Below are positions 38,460 through 51,068 of a stretch of DNA of 64,000 nucleotides, one piece after another (positions within the stretch are counted from its first letter, which is position 1; each line of letters starts with the position of its first letter). A program made the translations under genes and the position numbers. Below the pieces are notes generated by a model. That model was not told where the DNA came from. It ran no database searches and saw only the letters and a program-made list of their open reading frames with translations. This stretch comes from Dipteris shenzhenensis (lineage: Eukaryota; Polypodiophyta; Polypodiopsida; Gleicheniales), in NCBI GenBank assembly GCA_047967505.1, contig CM106538.1; one strand, given 5' to 3'.

Positions 38460-38950
38460 ACATTGAGAAGGATATGTTTTGTCAATATGGCCCTTAAGAA
38501 GTCCCCTTTAGGAGCAAGGGCCATATTGGCATACACATGATAAATCCTTGTCAATGTGTTTGTCAATATGGCCCTTGAGTTCCACTAAATTTAAAGTGAT
38601 ACTAAAGTATTTCAAATACTTTCGTGCAACTTGGAAGAACTTCAGTGCCACTTGAAAATACTTAAAGGTACACTTGGAAACACTTCAGTTTCACTTGAAC
38701 GTAATTTTGTGCCATTTACAATTTTGAAGTATTATTAAATGTGCTAAAGTACTGTTAAGTGGTTTTGCAATATTATTAAATGGTGCTAAAGTACTATTAA
38801 GCAGTCCATAGGCTTTTTAAAGTGGTACAGAAGTACTTGTAAGTGCTACAAGAGTACTATTAAGTGGTCTCGCAGCACTATTAAGTGGTCCTAAACCAGT
38901 ATTAAGTGGTTTTGTAGTACTATTATTTGCATAGCTTTTATCTCTTGAAA
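38460..38950. repeat. Hairpin spacer plus opposite-orientation 21-bp repeats
   Basis: GGGCCATATTGGCATACACAT at 38518 pairs with the block ending at 38574 (loop about 15 nt). AGTACTATTAAGTGG units, the reverse complement of those at 37.1-38.4 kb, follow to 38940. This block is a direct repeat of 59010-59450, whereas the neighbouring 36.2-38.4 kb is inverted with respect to 59.5-62.1 kb. Confidence 0.8.
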
Positions 38951-39059
38951 GTCCACCTAAACGAGCTGTAGAGCTATTAAGAGTATCATTAAAAGTGATT
39001 CAGAGGTATTAAAAACCCCAGCTAAGAGGACTAATTAGTACTTCTGGACCACATAGAAG

Positions 39060-39320
39060 CACTAAGAAAAGAGAGGAAAAGAGAGGAGATAAGAGAGAAA
39101 AAGAGAGGAGAAAAGAGAAGGAAACGCCCTCATGCAATCACTTATTTTCATCATTCATGCAATCCCTTATCTCCTCACGAATGCAATCCCTTTCTTCATT
39201 CATGCAATCCCTTTCCATCATTCATGCAATCACTTATTTCCATCATTCACGCAATCCCCTTCTTGGAAGGGGAAGGGGAAGGGAAAGAGAAGGAAAAGGA
39301 AGGGGAAGGGGAAGGGGAAG
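39060..39320. repeat. Purine tract and TTCATGCAATCCCTT tandem repeat
   Basis: Six copies of TTCATGCAATCCCTT-like units of about 22-28 bp lie at 39128-39262, between two purine-rich blocks (39060-39123 and 39263-39320). It borders the apparent 5' end of the right CACTA element. Confidence 0.75.
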
Positions 39321-42300
39321 AATACAAAAGAAAAACTATCATAGTGCATCTATAGATGCGTCTAACAGCGCATCTACAGGTGCGGCTATCTATTTTTCAA
39401 AAAAATTAGATGTGTTGCTCGACGTGTCTATAGACGCACTCCAACAGATGCCTTTTTGAAAGAAACTAAGAATAACATGCGCCTGACCCCAAAAAGAACA
39501 ACGCTGATACCAGAAACATCCCTTCCCTACATACGACAAGGACGAATCCAAAGAGAGCAACTTCCAAAGAAGACCAACTGCCAAGAGACTTACCTTGGAT
39601 AGAGGTATGGAAGCTTCTTGTCCTTCTTCAAAGCTACTTCTCTTTCTTCTCTTCCTTGTTCACTCTCTTCTCTTGTATGAGTCTTGTATGCTTGGGGATG
39701 ACTGTGTAAGCCTGTAGATGAGTATGGCTGCATGGAGATAAGTGTGGATGCCTGGAGCTATGTCTGTTAATAGGAAAGCAATCCACGGATGCTAAAAGTA
39801 TGTGAAGGAAAGCAAGCACACTAAAAGTAGGTTAAAAAATTAGCTCAACAATCTGCACGTCTAAAAGCGCATCTAAACACATGTCTAAAAGCCCATCCAA
39901 ATGCACATCTTAATGCACGTCTATCAATGCATCTACACTCTGTTTTACATGCACCTATAGACACATTCCATAGTAAAGACACATGTTAGACATGCTTTTA
40001 GATGCTACATAGAGTTTTGACATTTAGAACTCATGCAAGAACACATTTTTTGGGTTGTTTATCTGTAGGATGTCTTCATCTTCAAGAAGTAGCTCCAGTG
40101 AGGATGAATCCCTCCGTATCCATCATCACGAAATGTGGTTGGAGCAAAAAATCCAATGTATGTGTGATTGATGTCAAGGAAACATGTATCGTGCACACAT
40201 AGTAACACTCAATCACATCTCAAAGTATGGAGAATGGGATGCGACCGTAGACATGGTAAGTGTTAAAGAATTAAGGTTGATTGAGATACCTATTGGTGTT
40301 CATGTGTTTGATATATGAATTTTTTAATTTGATACAGGATGCAGTGCCACACCTGCATATGTTGCCCTATGCTCATCGTGAGGAGGGGAAGCATTGGCGA
40401 TATGATGTGGGATCTTCAAAAGGGACCTTTACGAATGCATGGAGTGATGGTGATAGTAGCCCTCCACCATTACCTCATGAGGCAGTGGAGGAGGAGGTGT
40501 TTGATGATATGGTGCAAGATTTATATGTCCATCAATCCTCAGGTAGGGATGATAGCATGGAGCAGGACGATCTTTTTACTGCAACATCGATTCCACTGTT
40601 TGAGGGGTGCACATTCTCTGTTCTATGTGCCTCCCTTGGGTTACTAAACTTGCAGACCATCTATGGATGGAGCAATGCAAGTTTGAATGCATTACTCAAG
40701 TAAGCTTTAAAGCCTATTTTGCAAACATGGTGAATTATGCTAGTGGGTCAATTACTTGAATGCTTTTTCTCATTTATGGTCTTCACGTGCAAAATATTGT
40801 GTAAAATGCTTGCAAGGGAGAATAAATTCCCAACCTCAAGAGATATGGCAAGGCAACATGTGACCTCTCTTGGAGGATTAGATTACAAGCACATGCATGC
40901 ATGCGTCAACAATTGCATTCTGTTTCGTGGACCACATAAGGATGCAAGAGAGTGTCCTACTTGTGGAGAGGCAAGATATAGAGCATATCTCAAAGCTTTG
41001 GATGTACCTCGTAAGGTTCTACGACATTTTCCCATAATCGGGCCTCGCATCCAACATATGTTCAAGTGCAAATCCATTGCAGAGCTTGACATGTCATGGC
41101 ATTCCTCCCATCAATCAACCGATGGCAAGTGGAGAACTCCTGCAGACATTGCTGCATGGAAGCATATTGAAGACACATGGCCAAGCTCCAAGGAAGAACT
41201 TAGGAACTTGAGACTTGGATTGGGTATGGACGGTGTGAACCCATTTGGTCCCAAAAGCACCTCTTATAGTGTATGGCTAGTGATATTGGTGAATTATAAT
41301 CTTTCCCCCTCTATGGCAATTAAGAAAGAACATATTATTTTATCCCTTCTAATCCCAGGGGAACATAAAGTAAAAAATCTTGATGTTTATTTGGATCCTT
41401 TGATTGATGAGCTAGAGATACTTTGTAGCGGTATCGAGGTGCATGATGTGACTTCAACTACAAAGCAGTCTTGATGTGGATGATGCATGATGTCCCAAGC
41501 TATGGCAAGTGTTCAGGTAAGCATTGAACTTTTAATTATGAGTAGGCAATCGATGTGGCACCCTAAACCCACCTTGAACTCTTAATTTCGGAAATTATTC
41601 AGGTCTCACTACATCAGGTTACCATGGATGTCTTGTTTATGGTCCTTCACTAGTTGCCTCATGGGTAGATGCATTGAATAAGGTCATTTATGAGAATCGC
41701 CATCGATTTCTTCCACCTGATCATCCTAGATATGTGGCCCCTTGGAATGAAATCCCCCCATAGTCACTCACTGCAGGAGACTGGATGAGAATTTAAGATG
41801 GTTCCATGACTCCTCCACCACTTAGCATGAGCCGGTAAGGGTTTGTAACTATTATGTGCTATATTGAATGGAAATAAAGATTGCATGCTAACACCAGCTT
41901 TTGTTTAGATACTCCATCTTTTATCGACTACCATATTGGTCCCACCTCAACATCAATCACCTGCTTGATCCCATGCATATCTTCAAGAATGTGGCATCTA
42001 CCATTTGGGAACATTTGAATGGGACATGAGATTCCATAGGCATAAGGAACGATCTATGCACCACAGGGAGGATGCATGAATTTTGGCCACAAGAGAGGCC
42101 AAATGGGTGTGTCTTTTTACCTCATGCACCATGGAGGTTATCAAAGCTAGAGATGGTGGTGGTGAAACGAGCTATCACTACAATTCGTACTCCCACTGGA
42201 TACATGAGGTGTTTGAAGAGGGCCTTCACAAAGAGCAAGAAAAGAGGTGTAGAGCATTTATATGGCTTGAAATCTCATGATTGGCACAAGATGCTCCAAG

Positions 42301-44445
42301 TAAGTATTTTATGTGCATAATATCTTTTTCCTTCCAAATTTTTGAGTGAATTAGAAGCAACTAATCAACCATTGCTCGTGTGTTCAGTTCATATTACCTA
42401 CTAGCATTTCTCATAGTGCATTGAAGGATGTGAAGAATTGTATTTACAAGATGGGCGAGCTTGTGAGAGGTACTTTACAGGATACAAAATGTGAAGCGTA
42501 TCAATGCTCCATGCAAGGGTTTTCATATTGCTAATATGGTGTACTTTTTCCTTTCTAGGTATGTGAGCTCAAAGAAAATAGATCCCACCACACTTGAGAA
42601 TGCTCGAGTTATGTTAGTGGAGGTGGTTTGTTTAGTGGAGGAGACATTTTCACGTTCTATTCTCACAAGCCAACTACATCTCATAGTGCATTTGATGCAT
42701 GAGATTGCTATATGCGGTACTGTACATGCACGATGGTTGTTCTTCCTTGAGTGCTTCATGAAGACCTTCAAGGGTTTCGTGGAACAAAATGCAAGGCCCG
42801 AAGGTAGCATGGCCGAGGGTTGGTTGGTACAAGAGTCACTTGTATATATTTCAGAGTTTCTTGTTGATGTGGATACCTCTCTCCCATGACCATGGAGAGA
42901 TCATGATGACCTAAGAATGACCTCGATTGTGCCTCAAGGGAAAGGACAGAGCAAAGTAATAAACACAGAGTTGCTTATTTTTAATATCAACCTTTATTAC
43001 ATGCTTAATAGTGATGTGATGAAAAGATGGGTGACAAGATACGAGGATGTAAAGGCAAGAAGACAATGAGAAAGGGCCCTCTTTCATACACACCACGGAT
43101 CTCGTGTGCCATACCCTGAGCATCTAAGAGCACTTCCAAAGGATATTCATGTGGATTGGCTACTTGATGAAATGGAGAGAGTAGAGAGAGACGAAGGGAA
43201 GCATATCACAATGGAAGAATGGGAGTATGCTAGGGGATGCATGAGCAAGGTCGGTATATAGAATGCTATGCATAAGTTAGGAGCTTTCAACAATTTAGAT
43301 TACTTATTTAATTGATTTTTTTGTTCAATGCTCTATGGTGTGAGGGCAAACATTTTCAGACACAATGGATTGATGATAAGAGAAACACACAAGATTGCAG
43401 CATCATTGCTAGCTTTGAGGGAGCCAATGGAGCCATGGATGATTATTATCGCATAACCCAAGATATTATTAAGCTTGACTTTCAACACGTCTTTGTGTAT
43501 GTTTTGGATATAAAGTGGTTTAAGGATGTGGTGGAAAGAGGCCCTAATGCAACAATCAAACACCATGCAAGTGGCTTTGTAACTATTGACTCCACAAAGT
43601 TTTGGCAAAGTAAGAAGGGCACACTAGTACTACCGTAACAATGTGAACAGGTACCGTACACACATATAAAAAAACTCACTTTTAAATATTTGATACCTTT
43701 GATGCAAACAAAATAACATGATTGTATTTGTGTTTGAATTAGGTTTTCTATCAAGCAATGGTGGATAATAATAGGTGGTGGCATGTCATACCTACTATTA
43801 TGCCACGTTCCAAAGTGATGTATAGTACATTTACTAATATGGAGCGTATGGAGGATGATCATGGCCATGGAGGTGATGATGACCATGATACAAGAGAGGA
43901 GGATGATCATGAGATAGGAGATACAGATGTTGAGGCCATTACCCAAGGACAAGCCTACCATTGGTGATGCTGCTTTTGATGAGAACATGACTAGCACAAG
44001 TAGTAGTGGGCTGAATGTATTTGTAGATCTCAACACTGGTTTGGATTTTGAAGTAGATAGTTTGGCAAGGGTTGATCTCATTCAGGATGAGATTGAACCA
44101 TAGCCCATCATTGATATTGGCAAAACTATTTTACATATTATCTCATTCTCCTCACCTCACCTAATTTTTGTATATGTGGGTTTGCTAAAAAGCATTGATA
44201 TTTTTATTAAAATTATGTGCTTTGGTAATCATGAGCAATGTTTGGAAAGTAGTGATGTACATTTATCAGCCTGCACCAAAATCTCACTTTCTGTATTCTC
44301 TATTTTGCATCTAAATCGCGTCTAATTTGCAGTGCAGATGTGCTATTAGACACGCTTGTATTTCACTATTCTAGTAGTGCCTATAGACGTGCCCGCTATT
44401 TTGCGCATCTATCAAGCATGTCTATAGCTACTTTTTCTTGTTGTG
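39321..44445 (+). mobile_element. Nearly complete CACTA element, right arm
   Basis: The 3' end reads CTTTTTCTTGTTGTG (44431-44445), one base from the canonical TTTTTCTTGTAGTG. The 5' end, AATACAAAAGAAAAACTA (39321), looks like a decayed CACTACAAGAAAAACTA. Subterminal words GTCTATAGACG, GCATCTAAA and GACGTGC fill 39345-39450, 39840-40015 and 44300-44430. The transposase lies between. The length of about 5.1 kb is below that of many autonomous CACTA elements. Confidence 0.7.
40070..44103 (+). pseudogene. CACTA transposase TNP2 with DUF4218 and DUF4216 parts, right arm
   Basis: Segments in order: MSSSSRSSSSEDE with C-M-C-D (40070-40256), then a GT-AG intron; linker and IPLFEGCTFSVLCASLGLLNL, IYGWSNASLNALLK (40339-40703); TNP2 core LGGLDYKHMHACVNNCILF, ECPTCGEARYR, RLGLGMDGVNPFGPKSTSYS, LSLLIPGEHKVKN and YLDPLIDELEIL (40737-41474); LDPMHIFKNVASTIWEH (about 41962); YGLKSHDWHKMLQ (42255-42300); DUF4218 with LHLIVHLMHEIAICG and ARPEGSMAEGWLVQE (42491-42889); EWEYARGCMSK; DUF4216 with YYRITQDIIKLDF and VLDIKWFKDV (43312-43638); VFYQAMVDNNRWWHVIP (43743). 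A TGA breaks the Cys motif at about 40170 and there are frame changes between segments, so it is probably inactive. Confidence 0.88.
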
Positions 44446-44447
44446 AT

Positions 44448-44479
44448 ACATACATGCATGCATACACACACACACATAA

Positions 44480-44522
<43 letters not shown>
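44448..44522. repeat. (CA)n microsatellite
   Basis: CATACACACACA... directly follows the CACTA 3' end. The left arm has the mirrored (GT)n at 31567-31588 next to its truncated CACTA. Confidence 0.95.
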
Positions 44523-44524
<2 letters not shown>

Positions 44525-44585
44525 GTGGCTTTGGTTTTCCTTTGTACTCCCTGAGGGTTTTTTCATTCGATATCTAGAGGGCCTA

Positions 44586-44731
44586 GTTTAAGTGGGAGTG
44601 TTAGACCTATATATAGCTCGCCCTAAATCCATCTAGTTCTAAATTGTATATGTGCCTCTGATATATCAATACAATCAACTTCTTCAAGGAGAAATCTTGT
44701 GTCTCACTCATCTCTTCCTCTCATTCCAACA
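44586..44731 (+). mobile_element. Copia 3' LTR remnant, right arm
   Basis: GTTTAAGTGGGAG (polypurine tract) followed by TGTTAGACCTATATATAG at 44599, ending CATTCCAACA at 44731. Mirror of 31357-31500. The sequence just upstream (GATATCTAGAGGGCCTAG) is the usual 3' end of a copia body. Confidence 0.7.
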
Positions 44732-44889
44732 CCTATTGCATAGGTCTACTCCAACCCCCAATGTTACCTCAATCTTACACCAATCCCCCATAGCCTATTA
44801 CATGTGCAACATTTGTAGTCATGCTGGTAGTTAAGATGGAAAAAGTACAAAGTGGTACATTGGTAAAAAACTATTGTACGAGTATGATT

Positions 44890-45376
44890 TAGAAAATTGC
44901 TAAGTTTTTGCATGCACATGACCTTAGTGCCTTATCATAGTGCCTTTTATAGTTTCTAATGTAGTGTTGGATTGAGCCTCTTATTTGGATTTTAGGATAT
45001 AAAGCTTTCACGATAGTTAAGAAATTTATAAAGGTCCTCTGTAATAAAGTTCTCTTCTTGATCCATATGTAAGAAATTAATTCTTGGAATAGTTTTGAAC
45101 ATTTATTTGAATTCCCCAAAGTAGGCAACTAAACTTGGGATACTTTTTCATGAATTCATTTGAATTCCCCAAAGTAGGCAAGGAGAAATTAATAGCTTTA
45201 ATTTACAAGAAAGTTGGCTTTAGGACTATTCTTTGGAAAAAGAATTGCAAGTATCAATAGCTAACATTTGTCTAATGTCACATTTCAAATCAAGCTTCTC
45301 AATTTCATGTGGTTTAATTCTCAATTGACTCCAAAATCTTTACTTATATGCTTCCAAATAATGTGAAAAATCCCAC

Positions 45377-45427
<51 letters not shown>

Positions 45428-47605
45428 TCTTATTCAACATTCTTTTATCACATCATCCCTAATATCTAAATGAACCTCTCACGAATTACCGGGGTGTGAA
45501 AGAGATGCTCTTCAATTAATGAGAAAGAGATTTCAATTCAATCCGAGTGTGCCTCTCACGTATTACTTGCTTGTGGCTATTGAGATGAGAAGGAGATGCC
45601 CTTCAATCTAGTAAGGGGGGACATTTTGATTGGAAGGTTCCTTGAAGTTGAACTTTTTTGTAAACTCATGGATTTTTGTAGAAGAGAGAGGGAGCCAATA
45701 GCAAATCATGCAAAAGGATTGCATCATTGATTACATCATGGTAGAACCTCAAATCAAGACTAGTGATGCTCTATGTCCCAATTGTGTGGGCCATGCATGT
45801 CTGCCCTTGTTTTCAAATTTGACACGATGTGTATGATGCTTGCTTTCCTTCATGGACGAGATACCCATTAAAAGACTCATAGTCTTTGCATTTCCATACA
45901 TAGAGAATGATGTACACATCAACCCATTGAAAAGGAAGGCAAAGAATTTATGATTTCCTCAATTCTAAAAATTCATTGACTCACTTTATATGACAATGTT
46001 CCATATGAATCTTCTCTAGCCTCTTTTGCCAATAGCCCTACAAGAATGAATTGAGCAATATTGCATTCATGCAAACCAATGGTTTAAAAAAAACTTTCAA
46101 GGCATTGCATATGTGGTTAGAAGGGATGCAAAATAATTTATTTTCAAGGTATTGCATTTATAATTTGATCAGTTGTACTTGATGCCATATGATAGTGTGT
46201 AGAGTCCCGTGCGCCGCCCCTCTCCCTTGCATTGAGTTTGCAAATAGATACCCCTCATTCCTTAATTTACCCCAACAACCTGTTGCATAGGGTTACTCCT
46301 ACCCCCAATCTTACCTCATGCTTACCGTTATCCCCCACAACCTATCGCATGTGCAACAATTGTAGTCATGCTCATAGTTAAAATATCAAAAGTACAAAAT
46401 AGTATATTGGAAAAACATTTCTTGTAAGTGTATGATTTACAAGTATCATAAATAAGAAATAAATCATACGAAACATAATAGAAATATATCTAAATGGTGT
46501 GGTTTAACATAAGAAAATGACGGGCACATGCACACGTGTGCGCATGCGCATGTGTGTGTACGCGCGCGTGCATGTGTGTGGGTGGGTGGGCACTACACGG
46601 ATGTGCATGTGCATGATTGTGTTTGTGCGTGTGCACGCACGTGCACGCATGCCTATTCCACTTTTCCTAAATATGAATTTCATTTACTTAAATAGTGTAT
46701 TATAATATTAAAAAAGATTATAAGGACCTTTTCTAGAGAATCTCCATCTTGTTATAAGATTTGTCCATTCAAAATGAGAGTTTTTTTTAATAGATTGATA
46801 TCTAATCTTTCAGCTATGCTCACCTAGAGTCCTATATGTTTTCCAAAGTTAGTATGTTATTTTGGGAGAGCTTAGAAAATAGTATTGTACAATGGATTCA
46901 TTAGCTTTGGACGTTCCATGGTTCAACTTTGTAATTGGACTTTAGACAAGTCTAACATTATCAAACACTTGGTCTTTTCTAAAAGTCATTTTAAAAATTC
47001 CTTTTATAAGTGTGATTAAATAAAAATAGTATGAAATCTCCTAATATAATACCCTTTCTTATGAATGTACATGTTATTTTGCATATACCCCCTGTTACTA
47101 GATTGAATAACCCTACTTTTTAATGCTAAGTTTTTGCATGCACATGATCTTAGTGCCTTATCTCAGTGCCTTTTATAGTTTCTAATGTAGTGTTGGATTG
47201 AGACTCTTATCTGCATTTTAGGATATAAAGTTTCCATGCCAAGTTAGCAAATTTATTAAAGTCCTCTTTAATAAAGTTCTCTTTCTTGATATATAATCTG
47301 TACGAAATTGATTATTGGAATAGTTTTGAGAATTTATTTGAATACCTTCAATTTATAAGAAAGGTGGTTTCATGAGTATTATTTGGAAAAAGAATTGCAA
47401 GTATGAATGGCTAACATTTGTTTAATGGCTAACATTTGTTTGATGTCAAATTTCAAATCAAGCTTCTCAATCTCAAGTGGTTTTGAGTGTATAGTTCTCA
47501 ATTAACTCCAAAAATTTTATTTATTTGCCTCCAAATAATATGCGAAAGCCCACTAGGGAAGGCCCTTAATTTCACAAGTTAAATACCAGTGTGTGTGTGT
47601 AAGAG

Positions 47606-47651
<46 letters not shown>

Positions 47652-48260
47652 CTTTTATCACCATCCCTAATATCTAAGAGTACCTCTCACGAATCATTGG
47701 GGCGTGAAAGAGATGATGCTCTTTAGTTGATTAGAAAGAGATGCCCTTCAATCTAATTGTACCTCTCACTAATTACTTGCTTGCTATTGGGATGAGAAGG
47801 AGATACCCTTCAATTGAATAAGGGGGGACATATGGATGGAAGCTTCCTTGAAGTTGACCTTTTTTGCAAACTCATGGATTCTTGTAGAAGAGAGTCTAGG
47901 GCAACAATTTTGAAGCAAATCATACAAAAGGATTGCATCAATGATTATGTCATCATTAAGCAAGATCCCTCCTCAATAGTGATGCTCTATGTCCCAGTTG
48001 TGTGGGCCTTGCATGTCGGCCCTTGTTTTTTAATTTGACATGATGTGTAAATGCTTGCTTTCCTTGCTCAGAGGAGACAAACCCATTAAAGGACTCATAG
48101 TCTTTGCATGTCCCTACGTAGAGAATGATATACACATCAACCCAACGAAAAGGAAGGCAAAGAAGTTATGATTTCCTCAATTTTGAAAATTCACTAGTCC
48201 ATATGAAACTAGGATGAAACTCCTCTTTGGTCAAGAGCCCTACAAGAATGACTTGCCTAC
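44890..48260. repeat. Diverged two-copy direct repeat inside the right arm
   Basis: Copy 1 (about 44898-46050) and copy 2 (about 47127-48240) share TAAGTTTTTGCATGCACATG, GTGCCTTTTATAGTTTCTAATG, CAAGCTTCTCAAT, (GA)n and AAAGAGATG...GGGGGGACAT...CCTTGAAGTTGA in the same order. The offset is about 2.2 kb. Both copies are partly present in the left arm, so the tandem duplication is older than the inverted duplication. A stretch with CACGTGTGCG/CGCGCG words lies at 46520-46660. No gene is seen. Confidence 0.75.
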
Positions 48261-48532
48261 AAGACTGACTTGAACAATATCCCATTTAGTTACTTACAAT
48301 ATACTTATATACTTATAATATACTTACAATATACTTGGCAGCTGCCCAAGCATTCTAGTTACTTGGCCAACACTAGAGAACGCGACAAAGTATGTTTAAA
48401 ACAAGCTTTTGTAAATGTCCAAGCTTTTGTGACTGTCCGATCAAGGCAGAAAGTTTTCATGAACTTGGTGTCAATCTACGACATAGCAGCAACCACCGAG
48501 GGAGTAGGTGCTATATTAAACGTTGCATGTGC

Positions 48533-48772
48533 TGGTAAACTTGGTTTCCTGCCTTTATAAATTAGAGCCCCTCCCCCTCATTTCAGTACAACGCTCCCTT
48601 CATCTCGTCAGTCTCACCTTCATCATAGTAGAGCTTCTTTCACATTCATCATAGTAGAGCTTCCCAGTCACAACTACTCATCACCTTCATCATAGTAGAG
48701 CTTCCCGTTTCCCAACTACTCAATCCACCACCTACTTCTTCCTTCTCCACCCTTACCTTTGGGGGATAGCTA
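48533..48772 (+). repeat. Extra copy of the OPR promoter and 5' region
   Basis: About 240 bp from GTAAACTTGG to CTCCACCCTTACCTT closely match 49140-49363, directly upstream of the OPR pseudogene start. It includes a TATA-like CCTTTATAAATTAG and three CTTCATCATAGTAGAGCTTC-type motifs where the left arm has one. Confidence 0.85.
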
Positions 48773-49136
48773 CTGCAACGGATAAATGGATCAGAGCCAC
48801 GGATAGGACAAAGTAATTCTTAAAAGCAATCAAACACAGAGATGACAAAGCTAGGTCTCTTAGAACTCAAAAGCTTGAAGATCAACTGGATCTCCTTGAA
48901 CGGGACAACACTGATAAGGGACAAAGAAAAATGAGGGCAGTCAGAGCTAAACTCAAAGTAGAAGTAGAAATAGCAGCCAACCAGGCCAAGATTTACACTC
49001 GGGATTGGTGGGTGGGAAGAGCAGGGTGGGAAGAGCAGATAAGGCTAATGAGGATATGTTCAAAAGCGTAAGGAAAAAACATGCTAAAGAATCCCTAGAG
49101 GCTCTTCAAGTTGGAGAGAGACTCATCCAAGACTTG
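48773..49136 (+). other. Insert between the promoter copies
   Basis: About 365 bp found only in the right arm. In one frame it reads a K/R/E-rich helical peptide (about 48800-49080) with several stops, ending near DWWVGRAGWEEQ. It may be a mobile-element fragment, but I recognise no domain. Confidence 0.4.
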
Positions 49137-49160
49137 GTGATAAACTTGGTCTCCTGCCTC

Positions 49161-49170
49161 TATAAATTAG
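49161..49170 (+). promoter_or_regulatory. TATA box of the right OPR copy
   Basis: CCTCTATAAATTAG lies about 200 bp before the ATG at 49368. The left gene has TATATATT at 132 bp; the longer distance here comes from two extra CTTCATCACAGTAGAGCTTC motifs. Confidence 0.55.
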
Positions 49171-49262
49171 AACCCCTCCCCCTCATTTCACTACACCGGT
49201 CCCTTCATCTCGTCAGTCTCACCTTCATCACAGTAGAGCTTCTTCCACATTCATCACAGTAG

Positions 49263-51068
<1,806 letters not shown>

